Below are positions 38,812 to 48,959 of a stretch of 64,000 bases of DNA, in pieces (the first letter of the stretch is position 1; each line of letters starts with the position of its first letter). The translations under genes and the position numbers were made by a program. The DNA is from Leptolyngbya boryana PCC 6306 (GTDB lineage: Bacteria; Cyanobacteriota; Cyanobacteriia; Leptolyngbyales; Leptolyngbyaceae): positions 6,165,018 to 6,229,017 of the forward strand of contig NZ_KB731324.1 of NCBI RefSeq assembly GCF_000353285.1. The letters are read 5' to 3'. The notes under the pieces were generated by a model that worked only from the letters and a program-made list of their open reading frames with translations, was not told the DNA's origin and made no database searches.

Positions 38812-39906
38812 TCACTTACGCTCTGGATGCGCCGACACCTCCGGCGGTGGATTGCCTAGGAAATTCACGGCTGCGATCAATTGATAGAGTCGCCCTAAAT
38901 CTCGTTGATTAAAATTCAAAATTAATCGGGGTAAGCCATAACTCTCATCTTGGGCTTCTTGTGGCAATGGCTTCGTCTTCTCGATTCTGCCCGTCACTAA
39001 AATGTCCCGAAAGCGATCGTTCAACTCATCAACTGCTGCATCACTCAATTCTGTCTTCAAGCGCAGCACTAGCTGGCTGCCGACATAACGGCTAGAGTGA
39101 TACACCTGATAGAAACTCGAAATCGCGTTACAAGCTACATCGAGATCATCAGTAATGGTATACAGGCTCGGATCATCGGCACTGATCAACCCCCGTTTCA
39201 TCAACTGTTTGTGAATGTACTCTGACCAGTCGTGCCAATAATGTCCACCCGGTTTGTCAATCAGCACCAATGGCACCGGAGCCGATTTGCCCGTCTGCGT
39301 CAGAGTCAAACATTCAAACGCTTCATCCTGCGTGCCAAACCCACCTGGAAACAACGCTAACGCATCACTTTCTTTCAAGAAAAAGACCTTGCGCGTGAAG
39401 AAATACTTGAACGGAATTAATTTGGGATCGCCTTGAATAAAATGATTCGCGCCCTGCTCAAACGGCAATTGAATATTCAAGCCAAATGACTTGTCCATGC
39501 CAGCCCCTTCGTTTCCGGCTGCCATAATGCCGCCGCCAGCACCCGTGATCACCATGTACCCTTGCTGAGTCACGCATTTCGCAAACTCTTTCGCCTGCTC
39601 ATACTCTTCCGTTCCAGGCTTAATCCGCGCTGACCCAAAGATCGAAACTTTTCGGATATGCCGATATGGATAAAAGGTGGTAAACGCCCGCTCCATGTCC
39701 TGAAGCGACGCATTCAGAATTTTCCAATCTAAGCGATCGATTTCGTCCTGAGAAATTCGGGCAATCAGACCCAGGGCTTGAGCAATCAGCGCACCATGTT
39801 GCATCTCAGGCAAATGATCCAGAAGCTCGTTGAGCGTCGATCGTAAAGACTGGACATTCAGCATCGATCGAGAAGGTTGAGGCAAATCCGAAGGGTTAGC
39901 AGTCAT
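38812..39906 (-). CDS. LOG-family protein (TIGR00730-like nucleotide-binding fold)
   Basis: A 364-residue protein with a helical N-terminal extension of about 100 residues and a Rossmann-like LOG domain: FGSARIKPGT, GAGGGIMAAGNEGA and LFPGGFGTQDEAFE, which is the PGGxGTxxE signature. LOG proteins are phosphoribohydrolases that release cytokinin-type bases from nucleoside monophosphates; the longer forms with extra N-terminal domains are less well understood and some act as generic nucleotide 5'-monophosphate nucleosidases. AAGGAAAA upstream of the ATG supports the start. Monocistronic, with a G-rich hairpin after the stop. Confidence 0.85.
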   Translation of the reverse strand: MTANPSDLPQPSRSMLNVQSLRSTLNELLDHLPEMQHGALIAQALGLIARISQDEIDRLDWKILNASLQDMERAFTTFYPYRHIRKVSIFGSARIKPGTEEYEQAKEFAKCVTQQGYMVITGAGGGIMAAGNEGAGMDKSFGLNIQLPFEQGANHFIQGDPKLIPFKYFFTRKVFFLKESDALALFPGGFGTQDEAFECLTLTQTGKSAPVPLVLIDKPGGHYWHDWSEYIHKQLMKRGLISADDPSLYTITDDLDVACNAISSFYQVYHSSRYVGSQLVLRLKTELSDAAVDELNDRFRDILVTGRIEKTKPLPQEAQDESYGLPRLILNFNQRDLGRLYQLIAAVNFLGNPPPEVSAHPERK

Positions 39907-39977
39907 GTAGATTTTCCTTACAGGGGCATTCTATTTTAGCGAGACAGGGCGCACTGGGAATGCCCGTATCGACACTG

Positions 39978-40009
39978 AAAAACGCCCTAGCACTCAAGTC
40001 TAGGGCGTT
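39978..40009 (-). terminator. trxA Rho-independent terminator
   Basis: AACGCCCTAG (39981-39990) pairs perfectly with CTAGGGCGTT (40000-40009); on the minus strand the stem is followed by a run of five T. It lies about 74 bases after the trxA stop. Confidence 0.85.
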
Positions 40010-40082
40010 ATCAGCACTGTGACAAATGAATTTAACAAATGAGACGAATCCAGGCGAATCAAGAAACTTGTCGAAACTGGTC

Positions 40083-40406
40083 TTAGAGGTGTTTGTCTAA
40101 AGTGTTCGATAAGGTGGTCTTGGGAACAGCACCAACGACCATATCAACCCGCTGACCGCCTTTGAAAATCATCAGCGTCGGAATACTACGAATTCCAAAT
40201 CTGCTGGCAACACCTGGGTTCTCATCGGTATTAAGTTTAACGACTTTGACCTTGCCTTCGTATTGCGCTGCAATCTCATCGACAACAGGCGCAACCATGC
40301 GGCAGGGACCGCACCAAGGAGCCCAAAAATCTACGAGAACTGGGACTTCACTCTGAAGCACTTCCTGGTCAAACGACGAATCTGTAACTTGTGCGGTTGC
40401 TGACAT
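40083..40406 (-). CDS. trxA: Thioredoxin (m-type)
   Basis: A 107-residue disulfide reductase with the WCGPC active site (Cys32 and Cys35), the cis-proline segment RSIPTLMIF and the [17 protein letters not shown] block. Length and motifs match m-type bacterial/chloroplast thioredoxin, the main electron carrier from ferredoxin- or NADPH-thioredoxin reductase to Calvin-cycle and peroxidase targets. AAGGATTTTCAGGT precedes the ATG. Monocistronic, with a strong terminator. Confidence 0.97.
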   Translation of the reverse strand: MSATAQVTDSSFDQEVLQSEVPVLVDFWAPWCGPCRMVAPVVDEIAAQYEGKVKVVKLNTDENPGVASRFGIRSIPTLMIFKGGQRVDMVVGAVPKTTLSNTLDKHL

Positions 40407-40666
40407 TACCTGAAAATCCTTGCCTTTGTTTCATTTGACGAAATTCTACCATAGCAAAACGGTCAGGAGTTATTCACATTGCAGACATAAATAGATACAT
40501 AAAATTAGATACAAAAGTTTTGGATAAGGTTGAATTTTGTAGCGGAATGAAGTGAGGTGGACGGGAGTTTGGAGGGCAGAGAGGGCAGCGTAACGAAATG
40601 TCCTTGACGATCGCTGCTTTGAGATGAACCAAACGCAGTAAACTGAAAATCTAATCGTGATTCATT

Positions 40667-41788
40667 TTGACTCCTGTGACTTTACGCTTGTCTCTCGCAA
40701 ACCCCGCTCAGAACGAAGAATTGCCCAGAGTACAGCCTTGGCGCGGCTTGATTCATGGCTATCGTCGCTATTTGCCCGTGACAGATCAAACGCCCGTGAT
40801 CACGCTGCACGAAGGGAATACGCCATTGATCCCGGTTCCTGCGATCGCGCGGGAGATTGGTCGGCAGGTGCAAGTGTTTGTGAAATACGACGGTCTGAAT
40901 CCGACGGGCAGCTTTAAGGATCGCGGCATGACGATGGCGATCTCGAAAGCGAAGGAAGCAGGCGCGGAAGCGGTCATTTGTGCGAGTACAGGTAATACCT
41001 CAGCAGCGGCGGCGGCTTATGCGCGGCGTGGCGGTATGCGAGCGTTTGTGCTGATTCCCGATGGCTATGTGGCGTTGGGTAAGTTGGCGCAAGCGTTGCT
41101 GTATGGGGCAGAAGTGCTGGCGATTAAAGGGAATTTCGATCGCGCGTTAGAAATTGTGCGCGAGATGTCTCAGAATTATCCGGTGACGCTGGTTAATTCG
41201 GTGAATCCCTATCGCTTAGAAGGACAGAAAACGGCGGCGTTTGAAGTCGTTGATGTATTAGGTGATGCGCCGGATTGGTTATGTATTCCTGTAGGAAATG
41301 CAGGAAACATTAGTGCGTACTGGATGGGATTTAACCAGTATCACCAAGAAGGTCGATCGTCGAAATTGCCGAAGATGATGGGATTCCAGGCAGCGGGATC
41401 GGCTCCATTAGTGACAGGTGAGCCATTTAAACATCCAGAAACCTTGGCAACGGCGATTCGGATTGGGAATCCAGCGAATTGGCATAAAGCGATCGCGGTT
41501 CGAGATGCCAGCCAAAGTAGTTTTAATGCGGTGACGGATGAAGAAATTCTCCATGCCTATCGGATGTTGGCATCGCAGGAAGGGATTTTCTGTGAGCCTG
41601 CGAGTGCGGCTTCGGTCGCTGGATTGTTGAAGGTGAAGGATCAAGTGCCAGAAGGCGCGACTGTGGTTTGTGTCTTGACAGGCAACGGCTTGAAAGATCC
41701 AGATTCGGCGATTAAGTTCAGCGAGAATAACTTTAAGCAGGGGATTGAACCCGGTTTAGAGGAAGTTGCGAAGGCAATGGGATTCTAA
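40667..41788 (+). CDS. thrC: Threonine synthase
   Basis: A 373-residue fold-type II PLP enzyme converting O-phosphohomoserine to threonine. The PLP lysine is in TGSFKDRGM (Lys84), followed by [14 protein letters not shown] and the phosphate-binding VGNAGN loop. The most upstream possible start is a TTG at 40667 and the next is a GTG at 40676; no ATG and no strong Shine-Dalgarno sequence is seen, so the N-terminus is uncertain. A G/A-rich stretch of about 60 bases precedes the gene. Cytosolic, monocistronic. Confidence 0.95.
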   Translation: MTPVTLRLSLANPAQNEELPRVQPWRGLIHGYRRYLPVTDQTPVITLHEGNTPLIPVPAIAREIGRQVQVFVKYDGLNPTGSFKDRGMTMAISKAKEAGAEAVICASTGNTSAAAAAYARRGGMRAFVLIPDGYVALGKLAQALLYGAEVLAIKGNFDRALEIVREMSQNYPVTLVNSVNPYRLEGQKTAAFEVVDVLGDAPDWLCIPVGNAGNISAYWMGFNQYHQEGRSSKLPKMMGFQAAGSAPLVTGEPFKHPETLATAIRIGNPANWHKAIAVRDASQSSFNAVTDEEILHAYRMLASQEGIFCEPASAASVAGLLKVKDQVPEGATVVCVLTGNGLKDPDSAIKFSENNFKQGIEPGLEEVAKAMGF

Positions 41789-41812
41789 TGTTCTGAGACG
41801 CTCGCTCAATTG

Positions 41813-41880
41813 ATCTAAATGGAGTTTCGTAGTACAAGACACAACGCGATTGGGTGTGCTTGCTACGATTCCATTTAGAT
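41813..41880. repeat. 68-bp imperfect inverted repeat between thrC and the Rieske gene
   Basis: ATCTAAATGGA (41813-41823) pairs with TCCATTTAGAT (41870-41880), and after a small bulge TTCGTAG-CAAG-ACA segments continue to pair inward. It ends 24 bases before the next start codon. It could be a thrC terminator-like stem, an RNA element in the leader of the Rieske gene, or a small mobile repeat. Confidence 0.65.
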
Positions 41881-41904
41881 AGTTTGAACTTCAGGATGGG
41901 GCGA

Positions 41905-42939
41905 ATGGTCAGCACGATTCGATCGACTGTTTATCCGAAAGATTGCACCTTTGCACCTTCGGATTGGGATGCGTTGGCTCCATTTTGGTATCCGATCGCA
42001 TTTAGTCGAGAGGTCACGGATCAGCCGATTGCTGCAAAGCTTTTAGATCAACGGCTGGTGGTATGGCGAACCTCAGCAGGCGTTTCAGTTGCAAATGATA
42101 TTTGCTTGCATCGCGGCATTCCGCTCAGTATGGGCTTTGTGGAAGGCGATCATTTAATCTGCAAATATCATGGGTTTCATTATTCAACAGACGGGCGCTG
42201 TGTTTTGGTTCCAGCCGATCCAAATGCTTCAATTCCTGCAAAACTTTGTTTGAAGACTTATCCGGCGATCGAGGCTTACGGTTTAGTCTGGACTTCGCTG
42301 GGTGGGGGCGATCATCCCCTGCCTGATTTTCACGAGTGGGACGATTCGGATTATCAGCAAATTTTACCTGAAGCGGTTGATCTCAATGCTGCGGCTGGGC
42401 GGCAGATGGAAGGATTTCTGGATGTGGCTCACTTTGCTTGGGTACATCAGAAATCGTTTGGCGATCGCAGTAATCCGATTGTGCCGCACTATGAAGTGAC
42501 GAAGACTCCAACGGGTTTGAAGGCTGAGTATTTGAGCAATGTCAGCAATTTTCCTAAAGCGATGCAAGATCGTGCCCCGGCAGATTTTCAGTGGATGCGA
42601 ATTTTTGAAGTATTTTTACCCTTTACAGCGCGGTTGACGGTGCTATTTCCGAATGAGGGACGGCTTTGTATCTTGAATGCTGCGTCTCCCGTTTCAGCCC
42701 GAAAAACTCGCATCTTTTGCCCGATTTGCCGGAACTTCGATAAAGACATGTCTCTTGAACCCGTGTACGAATTTAACTATCAAGTATTTGCAGAAGATCA
42801 AGAAGTGGTCGAAGCTCAATATCCTGAAGATTTGCCCCTTGAACTGAGGGCTGAATCTCATATTCGGGCGGATCAAACGTCGATCGCATATCGCAAAGGA
42901 TTAAGTGCGCTCGGTCTTGGTGCAACATATACGGCTTAA
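41905..42939 (+). CDS. Rieske-type aromatic ring-hydroxylating oxygenase
   Basis: About 344 residues. The Rieske [2Fe-2S] ligands are CLH and CKYH, spaced as Cys-x-His...Cys-x2-His (about residues 65-90), and the mononuclear iron site is in FLDVAHFAWVH. This order is that of oxygenase alpha subunits, in the group with vanillate demethylase, pheophorbide a oxygenase and choline monooxygenase relatives. Cyanobacterial members often act on chlorophyll breakdown products or aromatic acids; the substrate is not clear. GTG at 41854 would start inside the inverted repeat; I prefer the ATG at 41905 with GGGGCGA upstream, with 41896 as an alternative. No reductase gene adjacent. Confidence 0.85.
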   Translation: MVSTIRSTVYPKDCTFAPSDWDALAPFWYPIAFSREVTDQPIAAKLLDQRLVVWRTSAGVSVANDICLHRGIPLSMGFVEGDHLICKYHGFHYSTDGRCVLVPADPNASIPAKLCLKTYPAIEAYGLVWTSLGGGDHPLPDFHEWDDSDYQQILPEAVDLNAAAGRQMEGFLDVAHFAWVHQKSFGDRSNPIVPHYEVTKTPTGLKAEYLSNVSNFPKAMQDRAPADFQWMRIFEVFLPFTARLTVLFPNEGRLCILNAASPVSARKTRIFCPICRNFDKDMSLEPVYEFNYQVFAEDQEVVEAQYPEDLPLELRAESHIRADQTSIAYRKGLSALGLGATYTA

Positions 42940-43206
42940 TTGCCGATCTATCTCGCTGAGTGGAATGATGATCGAACCTTCCAATACGACGATTTAGATT
43001 ATCGATGAGTGTGTTGGTATAGCGTCGAATGGCTTGAAGGGAAAGAATGTCGATCGTGCTTAACCTAAGATGCTAGAGACTTGAAGGAATAGAAATAGTC
43101 TCCAGCAGTAAGGCTAAGACACAGATCAAAGAGTTATGGCTAGGAGTGGTACATTAATGCTATTTTGTGGAATATTTAGCTCAATAGGCTTAGAACGTTC
43201 GCCAAT

Positions 43207-43875
43207 ATGGGAATTGAAGGTAATTTTAGGCAAATATCTCCACCCTTGCTTGAAATAGTACGGCAAGATCTATACATGCTGAATTTATATCTTCATGCCA
43301 AAGAATCTATAGAAACGGCAGAAATACAGTATCTGCCTACTTATCTACGAGATGAGAATCTTCATGGTGATTTGGATGCCATTCTTGCTGACGACCAGTG
43401 GAGAATTGGTAGATTAGACATTGATTCTGATTGGCACGCAATGCATTACTTGCTCACTGAAGATGCATCATCATGGGAAGAATGCAAACTACCGTTTGTT
43501 GTTACAAAGCATAAAAGTAAGAATTGGTTGCTAATCAATGCCGTTATGGGCGGCACTGCGATTGAAGAGACTACAGGCGGCTTCATGGATTTTGCTCCTG
43601 TCAGATACTTAGCACAACCTGAGACCCAAATAATTTCTGAAGCATTTCTCCAAATTTCAGAGAAGGAGTTTAAGTACAGATATGAGGAAGCCTGTGAATG
43701 TAATCCCAAAGTATTCAGAGGGATACGAGACGGTGAATTTGAAGATTATTGGTATAGATTCCGATGTATTTCAGAGTATTACAAAGTAGCAGTGCAGATG
43801 AACAGAGGTATGTTGCTATATCTAGGTTGTTTTTACGGTGTTGATTTCGAGTGGGAAGATATACCAATTGAGTAG
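43207..43875 (+). CDS. DUF1877-family protein (YfbM-like)
   Basis: A 222-residue cytosolic protein. The family's opening MGIEGNFRQISP, the LDIDSDWHAMHYLLT core, LLINAVMGGTAI and FAPVRYLAQPE are all present. DUF1877/YfbM has no established function; members often occur in accessory loci and have been listed as possible immunity or SMI1-like accessory proteins. AT-rich compared with its neighbours, which suggests acquisition. The 267-base gap before it (42940-43206) shows no intact gene. The next gene, on the opposite strand, is also an unknown accessory type. Confidence 0.75.
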   Translation: MGIEGNFRQISPPLLEIVRQDLYMLNLYLHAKESIETAEIQYLPTYLRDENLHGDLDAILADDQWRIGRLDIDSDWHAMHYLLTEDASSWEECKLPFVVTKHKSKNWLLINAVMGGTAIEETTGGFMDFAPVRYLAQPETQIISEAFLQISEKEFKYRYEEACECNPKVFRGIRDGEFEDYWYRFRCISEYYKVAVQMNRGMLLYLGCFYGVDFEWEDIPIE

Positions 43876-43958
43876 CAGGGTAACCATTCAAATACAGATG
43901 ACAAACCAAAATGGTTTCTGCTTCGTTGTGAGTCCTCTACCACCGCTGATTTGAGCCG

Positions 43959-44900
43959 TTAGACCGATATTGCTCGTCTCCACGCAATTGCCAATCTCAT
44001 AGACTCCGATTCAATTTCAGAAAGTGTATGATGTCGGGAAGTATGGGGCTGAACTTGCGTAATAAAATCTTCTACTAATCGTCTTTTATCAGTCAAACTC
44101 CACCACAAAATGTCATAGGTGTCGAGCTTTCTCAAGTAGCTTTGATTCCTTGATAGATCATCGATCACATCTTGCCACCCCAGTTGTACTGCGACATGAA
44201 TACAGTTTCGCTGTCCCAATTCCTCGCTGAGTTCTTCCTCCGATAGCATTCCGTTGGCTAAATCTTTTTTTGCTAGCGTGCGAAATGCCTGCCGTATTTG
44301 CTGAAGTTCACTTTCCGAAACGATAGAAGCCACCAAAGACTTTCCGCCGACACTCGCTATGGAAGAGAGACTCTCACTGACCCAGAACCAGTCTTGGTTT
44401 TCATACTCCGAGAGCAAATTGTTATGTAGGGCAATAATTGCATCTTTGTAGCCTACGTTTGCTAGAATTGCCCACTCCCGACAATTCTCTGGATACTCGT
44501 GTAAATCTTGAAAGATAGGATGCTCTGGATAAACCAGCATTGCTAGAGTCCACCAATTTTCTGGATCATGAGCAGACTTCTCGTACCATTGCTCAATGCG
44601 TAAACGTGCAGCACTACGGTACTCTGGCAAAAAATGATGTGCCAAAATTTCTAATTCATCAATTAGCCATCGATTGAATGAATCCTTTTGCTGCTCATAT
44701 CTTGATCGCGCAGTTTCAATCCACCAAGATTCATCAACCCACGTATCGTTGCCTTGACGATACCAAGGTAAGCCAGATACAGCTACTAAATATGCCTCGC
44801 CATCATACATGAGTTGTTTTGCGGCTTGAATGATTGACTCAGCCCAATCTGTGATGAGTTGTCTTGCTTCATCTCTAGGGTTGGAATTCTTGACTATCAT
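43959..44900 (-). CDS. Unrecognised helical protein rich in tryptophan
   Basis: About 313 residues from the ATG at 44900; the frame opens at 44927. Almost entirely alpha-helical, acidic, with many Trp (such as DESWWIET and DPENWWTLAML), no signal peptide and no membrane span. I recognise no enzyme motif. It is convergent with the DUF1877 gene, 83 bases away, and divergent from the small-protein/retropepsin pair. The neighbourhood is accessory. An immunity or helical-repeat scaffold role is possible but unsupported. The coding frame is clean over its whole length, so the gene itself is likely real. Confidence 0.65.
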   Translation of the reverse strand: MIVKNSNPRDEARQLITDWAESIIQAAKQLMYDGEAYLVAVSGLPWYRQGNDTWVDESWWIETARSRYEQQKDSFNRWLIDELEILAHHFLPEYRSAARLRIEQWYEKSAHDPENWWTLAMLVYPEHPIFQDLHEYPENCREWAILANVGYKDAIIALHNNLLSEYENQDWFWVSESLSSIASVGGKSLVASIVSESELQQIRQAFRTLAKKDLANGMLSEEELSEELGQRNCIHVAVQLGWQDVIDDLSRNQSYLRKLDTYDILWWSLTDKRRLVEDFITQVQPHTSRHHTLSEIESESMRLAIAWRRAISV

Positions 44901-44995
44901 TTCAGTGCCTGTGCTGATTGTCGGCATTGTCTATTTTGGGATCAGTATAATCGAGCAGGCTAAAATGGTAAGCATGATATTAAGGGATGAAGCTT

Positions 44996-45271
44996 ATGGC
45001 AATTCGACAACCCCGCTATCCCAAAGAAGAATTTGCTCGACGTGGCGATGAGATTTATGAATCTCAGGTACGATTGCAAGTCGAAAAAGGCAACCACGGC
45101 AAGATTGTAGCGATCGACATCGAAACCGGAGCCTTTGAGGTTGCTGATGATTTACTGACCGCATCTAAGCAACTCACCGCAAGATTACCAGATGCTCAGA
45201 CTTGGTTTGTTCGCATTGGGCATCCAGCCGTTGATCATTTTGGCGCACGGAGTTTAAGACCGAAGCCATGA
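44996..45271 (+). CDS. Small partner protein of a retropepsin-like protease
   Basis: A 91-residue protein starting at the ATG at 44996, with AAGGG ten bases upstream. The first third is basic (RQPRYPKEEFARRGDEIYES); the core HGKIVAIDIETGAFEVADD is followed by a helix and a WFVRIGHPAVDHFGARS end. Such short proteins recur in cyanobacteria directly in front of retropepsin-like proteases, and the stop here overlaps the next start (ATGA at 45268-45271). The layout, a small basic protein coupled to a small enzyme, resembles a toxin-antitoxin unit, but I know of no demonstrated activity. Function unknown. Confidence 0.7.
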   Translation: MAIRQPRYPKEEFARRGDEIYESQVRLQVEKGNHGKIVAIDIETGAFEVADDLLTASKQLTARLPDAQTWFVRIGHPAVDHFGARSLRPKP

Positions 45272-45645
45272 TGGAGGGACGGGTAAATCAATATTGTGAG
45301 GCGACATTATCGATCGTCGTCAGAAGCAATACGACAACGCAACTAATAGATGCTGTAATTGATACAGGATTTTCTGGCTTTCTAACCTTGCCATCTGAAA
45401 TCATCTCCACATTGAGATTGAGTTGGGAAGGTCGAGATTTCGCAACATTGGGCGATGGATCTTCCTGTACGTTCGAGGTTTATCTTGGGTCTGTCATCTG
45501 GAATGGGCAGTACCGCGAAATTTATATCAACGAGTCAGAGACAGTTCCTCTAATTGGAATGCGATTATTACGAGGCTACGAATTACAGATTCAAACCATT
45601 GAGGGTGGCTCCGTTAAAATTGATGCCTTGCCAAACGTCATTTAG
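45268..45645 (+). CDS. Retropepsin-like (clan AA) aspartic protease
   Basis: A 125-residue protein. The single active-site motif AVIDTGFSGFLTLP (an Asp-Thr-Gly triad at about residues 31-33) and the later PLIGMRLLRGYELQI (the hydrophobic-hydrophobic-Gly flap-side motif) identify a single-domain aspartic protease that must work as a dimer, like retroviral proteases. Cytosolic. It is coupled to the preceding small gene. Its 3' end overlaps the convergent kptA gene by eight bases (45638-45645). Substrate unknown. Confidence 0.8.
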   Translation: MMEGRVNQYCEATLSIVVRSNTTTQLIDAVIDTGFSGFLTLPSEIISTLRLSWEGRDFATLGDGSSCTFEVYLGSVIWNGQYREIYINESETVPLIGMRLLRGYELQIQTIEGGSVKIDALPNVI

Positions 45646-46207
45646 CGACTCCTTGTGAGGTATGGTCTAGCAACAAAAATTCAGGCGGAACTCGATCGAC
45701 TAACCAAACCCCATTTTCTGAACGATAGAACATAAAGCCAGCTTGCTGCATCGCGATCGTATCAACGCTCAACACGACAGGATGACCGTGACGCATTCCG
45801 ACTTTTTTCGCAGTCTCGATCGATTCCGACAAATGCACATGATGACGATTCATCTTGAGCAAGCCAGATTGCAGAATTGATTCGACTGAAGATTCTGCTG
45901 TGCCGTGATAAAGGATATCCGGCGGGATTCGGGGTTCTAATTGCAAATCTACGATCGTGCTATGTCCCTGATTTGCCCGAATTCGAGTTCGAGTTTCATC
46001 AAACGCGAAACGCTGTTTATCGCACAGTGCAACAACCTGATCCAGTTCAGTGCGAGTGATCGAAAACCGAGCCGCAGCACAAGCGTTGAGTAACATTTCA
46101 ACTTCGACCCAACCTCCCGGAGCCAGCGTAATTCCAAGACGCTCCGGCGTATGTCGCAAATGTTTACTCAAATATTTACTGATTTTGACTCGCCTTGTCG
46201 TATCCAT
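45638..46207 (-). CDS. kptA: RNA 2'-phosphotransferase (Tpt1/KptA)
   Basis: A 189-residue enzyme that transfers an RNA 2'-phosphate to NAD+, as in eukaryotic tRNA splicing. The conserved [25 protein letters not shown] and HHVHLSE motifs provide the Arg-His-Arg-Arg catalytic set. The biological substrate in bacteria is unknown, because bacteria lack the ligase pathway that makes 2'-phosphates. It is divergent to leuS: the ATG is at 46207 and the leuS leader begins immediately. Confidence 0.92.
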   Translation of the reverse strand: MDTTRRVKISKYLSKHLRHTPERLGITLAPGGWVEVEMLLNACAAARFSITRTELDQVVALCDKQRFAFDETRTRIRANQGHSTIVDLQLEPRIPPDILYHGTAESSVESILQSGLLKMNRHHVHLSESIETAKKVGMRHGHPVVLSVDTIAMQQAGFMFYRSENGVWLVDRVPPEFLLLDHTSQGVAK

Positions 46208-46305
46208 ATAATACAGAATATACTACAACTATTCTAGCTACAGACGGGATCTCGTCAACTAGAATAAGTAGGCACAAGGTTTTAACATCGCTAGGAGACG
46301 CATTC

Positions 46306-48873
46306 GTGGAGTCCCGTTACACCCCCGCCGAAATTGAGGAAAAGTGGCAAAAAGTCTGGTCAGAGACGAATCTAGATCAGACCCCAGAACAGAGCGACAA
46401 GCCGAAATTCTACGCTCTGTCGATGTTTCCTTACCCATCCGGCAATCTTCACATGGGGCATGTGCGCGTCTATACGATCGTCGATGTAATCGCCCGTTTG
46501 AAACGGATGCAGGGCTATCGCGTCTTGAATCCGATGGGATGGGATGCCTTTGGATTGCCTGCGGAAAATGCAGCGATCGAGCGAAATGTCGCACCCGCAA
46601 ATTGGACGTATCAGAACATTGATCAGATGCGCGACCAGTTGAAGCAATTAGGCATTTCTTTCGATTGGTCAAAAGAATTAGCAACCTGCTCGCCGGATTA
46701 TTATCGCTGGACACAGTGGATTTTCTTGGAATTCTTCAAAGCAGGCTTGGCTTATCAGAAAGAAGCAACCGTTAACTGGGATCCGATCGACCAAACCGTT
46801 TTGGCGAATGAGCAGGTCGATGCGGATGGTAGATCTTGGCGATCGGGTGCGAAAGTCGAGCGGAAATTGTTGCGGCAGTGGTTTTTGAAAATCACGGATT
46901 ATGCCGAACAATTGTTAGTCGATTTGGACAAGTTGAAAGGCTGGCCCGATCGCGTGAAGTTGATGCAGGCAAACTGGATCGGCAAGTCTACTGGCGCACA
47001 AGTTACTTTCACAACAGAAGCAGGCGACGAGATTGTTGTCTTTACAACTCGCCCAGATACCTTGTGGGGTGCTTCTTTCATGGTCTTGTCACCTGAGCAT
47101 CCGTTAGTTGAAAAATTAACGACTTCGGAACAATCAGCAGCAATCCAGCAATATCAGGAAGCTGCTGCTGCAAAAAGTGATTTAGATCGAACGGCTGAAG
47201 GTCAAGAAAAGACTGGCGTTTGGACGGGAAGCTATGCGATCAATCCAGTCAACAATCAGAAGATTCCGATTTGGATTGCAGACTATGTGCTGATGGACTA
47301 TGGAACAGGGGCAATTATGGCAGTTCCAGCTCATGACCAGCGCGATTTTGAGTTTGCGAAAAAGTTCAATTTGCCGATTCATGTGGTCGTACAACCTGCT
47401 GATCAAACTTTGGATAGTTCAACCATGACTGAAGCCTATCCAGGCGAAGGTGTAATGGTGAATTCAGGTGAGCTAAATGGTGTACCCGCAGGTAAAGGTA
47501 AAGGTCAGAGTGTCGAAAAAGCGATCGCGTTTTTAGAAGCTCACCAAAAAGGTAAAGGCACATCGAACTATCGGTTAAGAGATTGGTTGATCTCGCGTCA
47601 AAGATACTGGGGCGCACCGATTCCGATTATTCACTGCCCGAACTGTGGAGCGGTTCCGGTTCCCGATGCGGATCTGCCTGTGAAATTGCCTGAAGATGTG
47701 GAATTTTCCGGTAAAGGTGGATCGCCTCTGACTCAGATCGAATCCTGGTTAAATGTTCCTTGTCCTAGCTGTGGCACTCCTGCGAAGCGGGAAACGGACA
47801 CGATGGATACCTTTATCGATTCATCGTGGTACTTCTTGCGCTATCCCGATGCCAACAATGATCAAGCAGTATTCGATAAAGCGATTACGAATGATTGGAT
47901 GCCCGTTGATCAATATGTGGGCGGGATTGAACATGCGATCTTACACTTGTTGTATTCGCGATTCTTTACGAAAGTGTTGCGCGATCGCGGATTACTCAAC
48001 TTTGATGAGCCGTTTGAGCGGTTACTGACACAAGGGATGGTTCAAGGCAGAACCTACAAGAATCCGACCACTGGAAAGTATGTAATCCCGGCGGATATCA
48101 AAGATCCGACGAATCCAGTTGATCCGATTACGGGAGAGAAACTAGAAATTGTTTTCGAGAAAATGTCGAAGTCGAAGCACAACGGCGTTGCTCCGGGCGA
48201 TGTCGTGAACAAGTACGGAGCAGATACGGCTCGGATGTTTATCTTGTTCAAAGCTCCCCCTGAGAAAGATTTGGAGTGGGAAGATGCAGACGTTGAGGGA
48301 CAATATCGATTCCTCAATCGTGTCTGGAGATTGGTAGCAGACTCGAAGTTGAATCAAAAACCTGCCAAAGATTTATCCAAAGCAGAGAAAGATTTACGTC
48401 GATCGATTCACACTGCAATCAAAGAAATCACCGAAGATTTGCAAGGTGAGTATCAATTCAATACGGCTGTTTCTGAATTGATGAAATTGAGCAATGCCTT
48501 AAGCGATTGTGCTCAAAAAGATTCTCCAGTTTATGCAGAAGGAATTGACGCTTTATTGCGCTTGTTAGCTCCTTTTGCACCTCATATGGCTGAGGAGTTA
48601 TGGCGATCGATTGGTCATTCTGATTCGATTCACACTCAATCTTTCCCGATCGTTGATCCGGGTGCTTTAGTTGCCGATGAGAAAACGATCGTGATTCAAA
48701 TCTTAGGTAAAACGCGCGGAACAATCGAAGCGGCAACTGCGATCGCAGATGACAAAGCTGCTTTAGAGCAATTCGCCCGTGATTCTGAGATTGCAAAACG
48801 CTATATCGACGGTAAGGAGATCAAGAAAGTGATCGTCGTGCCTGGGAAGTTAGTAAACTTCGTTGTCGCGTAA
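46306..48873 (+). CDS. leuS: Leucyl-tRNA synthetase
   Basis: A class I synthetase charging tRNA-Leu. The frame opens at 46195 with TTG inside kptA, but AGGAG at 46292-46296 and the family-typical opening [15 protein letters not shown] select the GTG at 46306, giving 855 residues, a normal bacterial length. The HIGH-type motif is [12 protein letters not shown] and the KMSKS motif is [11 protein letters not shown]; an editing domain with [10 protein letters not shown] lies between them. Followed by a perfect 12-base-pair hairpin. Essential, cytosolic. Confidence 0.98.
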   Translation: MESRYTPAEIEEKWQKVWSETNLDQTPEQSDKPKFYALSMFPYPSGNLHMGHVRVYTIVDVIARLKRMQGYRVLNPMGWDAFGLPAENAAIERNVAPANWTYQNIDQMRDQLKQLGISFDWSKELATCSPDYYRWTQWIFLEFFKAGLAYQKEATVNWDPIDQTVLANEQVDADGRSWRSGAKVERKLLRQWFLKITDYAEQLLVDLDKLKGWPDRVKLMQANWIGKSTGAQVTFTTEAGDEIVVFTTRPDTLWGASFMVLSPEHPLVEKLTTSEQSAAIQQYQEAAAAKSDLDRTAEGQEKTGVWTGSYAINPVNNQKIPIWIADYVLMDYGTGAIMAVPAHDQRDFEFAKKFNLPIHVVVQPADQTLDSSTMTEAYPGEGVMVNSGELNGVPAGKGKGQSVEKAIAFLEAHQKGKGTSNYRLRDWLISRQRYWGAPIPIIHCPNCGAVPVPDADLPVKLPEDVEFSGKGGSPLTQIESWLNVPCPSCGTPAKRETDTMDTFIDSSWYFLRYPDANNDQAVFDKAITNDWMPVDQYVGGIEHAILHLLYSRFFTKVLRDRGLLNFDEPFERLLTQGMVQGRTYKNPTTGKYVIPADIKDPTNPVDPITGEKLEIVFEKMSKSKHNGVAPGDVVNKYGADTARMFILFKAPPEKDLEWEDADVEGQYRFLNRVWRLVADSKLNQKPAKDLSKAEKDLRRSIHTAIKEITEDLQGEYQFNTAVSELMKLSNALSDCAQKDSPVYAEGIDALLRLLAPFAPHMAEELWRSIGHSDSIHTQSFPIVDPGALVADEKTIVIQILGKTRGTIEAATAIADDKAALEQFARDSEIAKRYIDGKEIKKVIVVPGKLVNFVVA

Positions 48874-48878
48874 TTTAG

Positions 48879-48910
48879 AGTCGAGCCGCTCCCAACACAG
48901 CGGCTCGACT
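48879..48910 (+). terminator. leuS terminator-like hairpin
   Basis: AGTCGAGCCGCT (48879-48890) and AGCGGCTCGACT (48899-48910) form a perfect 12-base stem with an 8-base loop, six bases after the stop. The T-run is weak. Confidence 0.75.
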
Positions 48911-48959
48911 GCTTTCAGAACCTCAAACTTTCGGTAAAACTCTACAAGCAGCTTAAACA

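Noticed and set aside
42940-43206. A transposase fragment on the minus strand
   Set aside because: Short readable stretches exist in several frames but none is long or characteristic enough to assign.
46195-46305. N-terminal extension of leuS
   Set aside because: It starts with TTG inside kptA and is not family-like; AGGAG and the conserved sequence point to the GTG at 46306.
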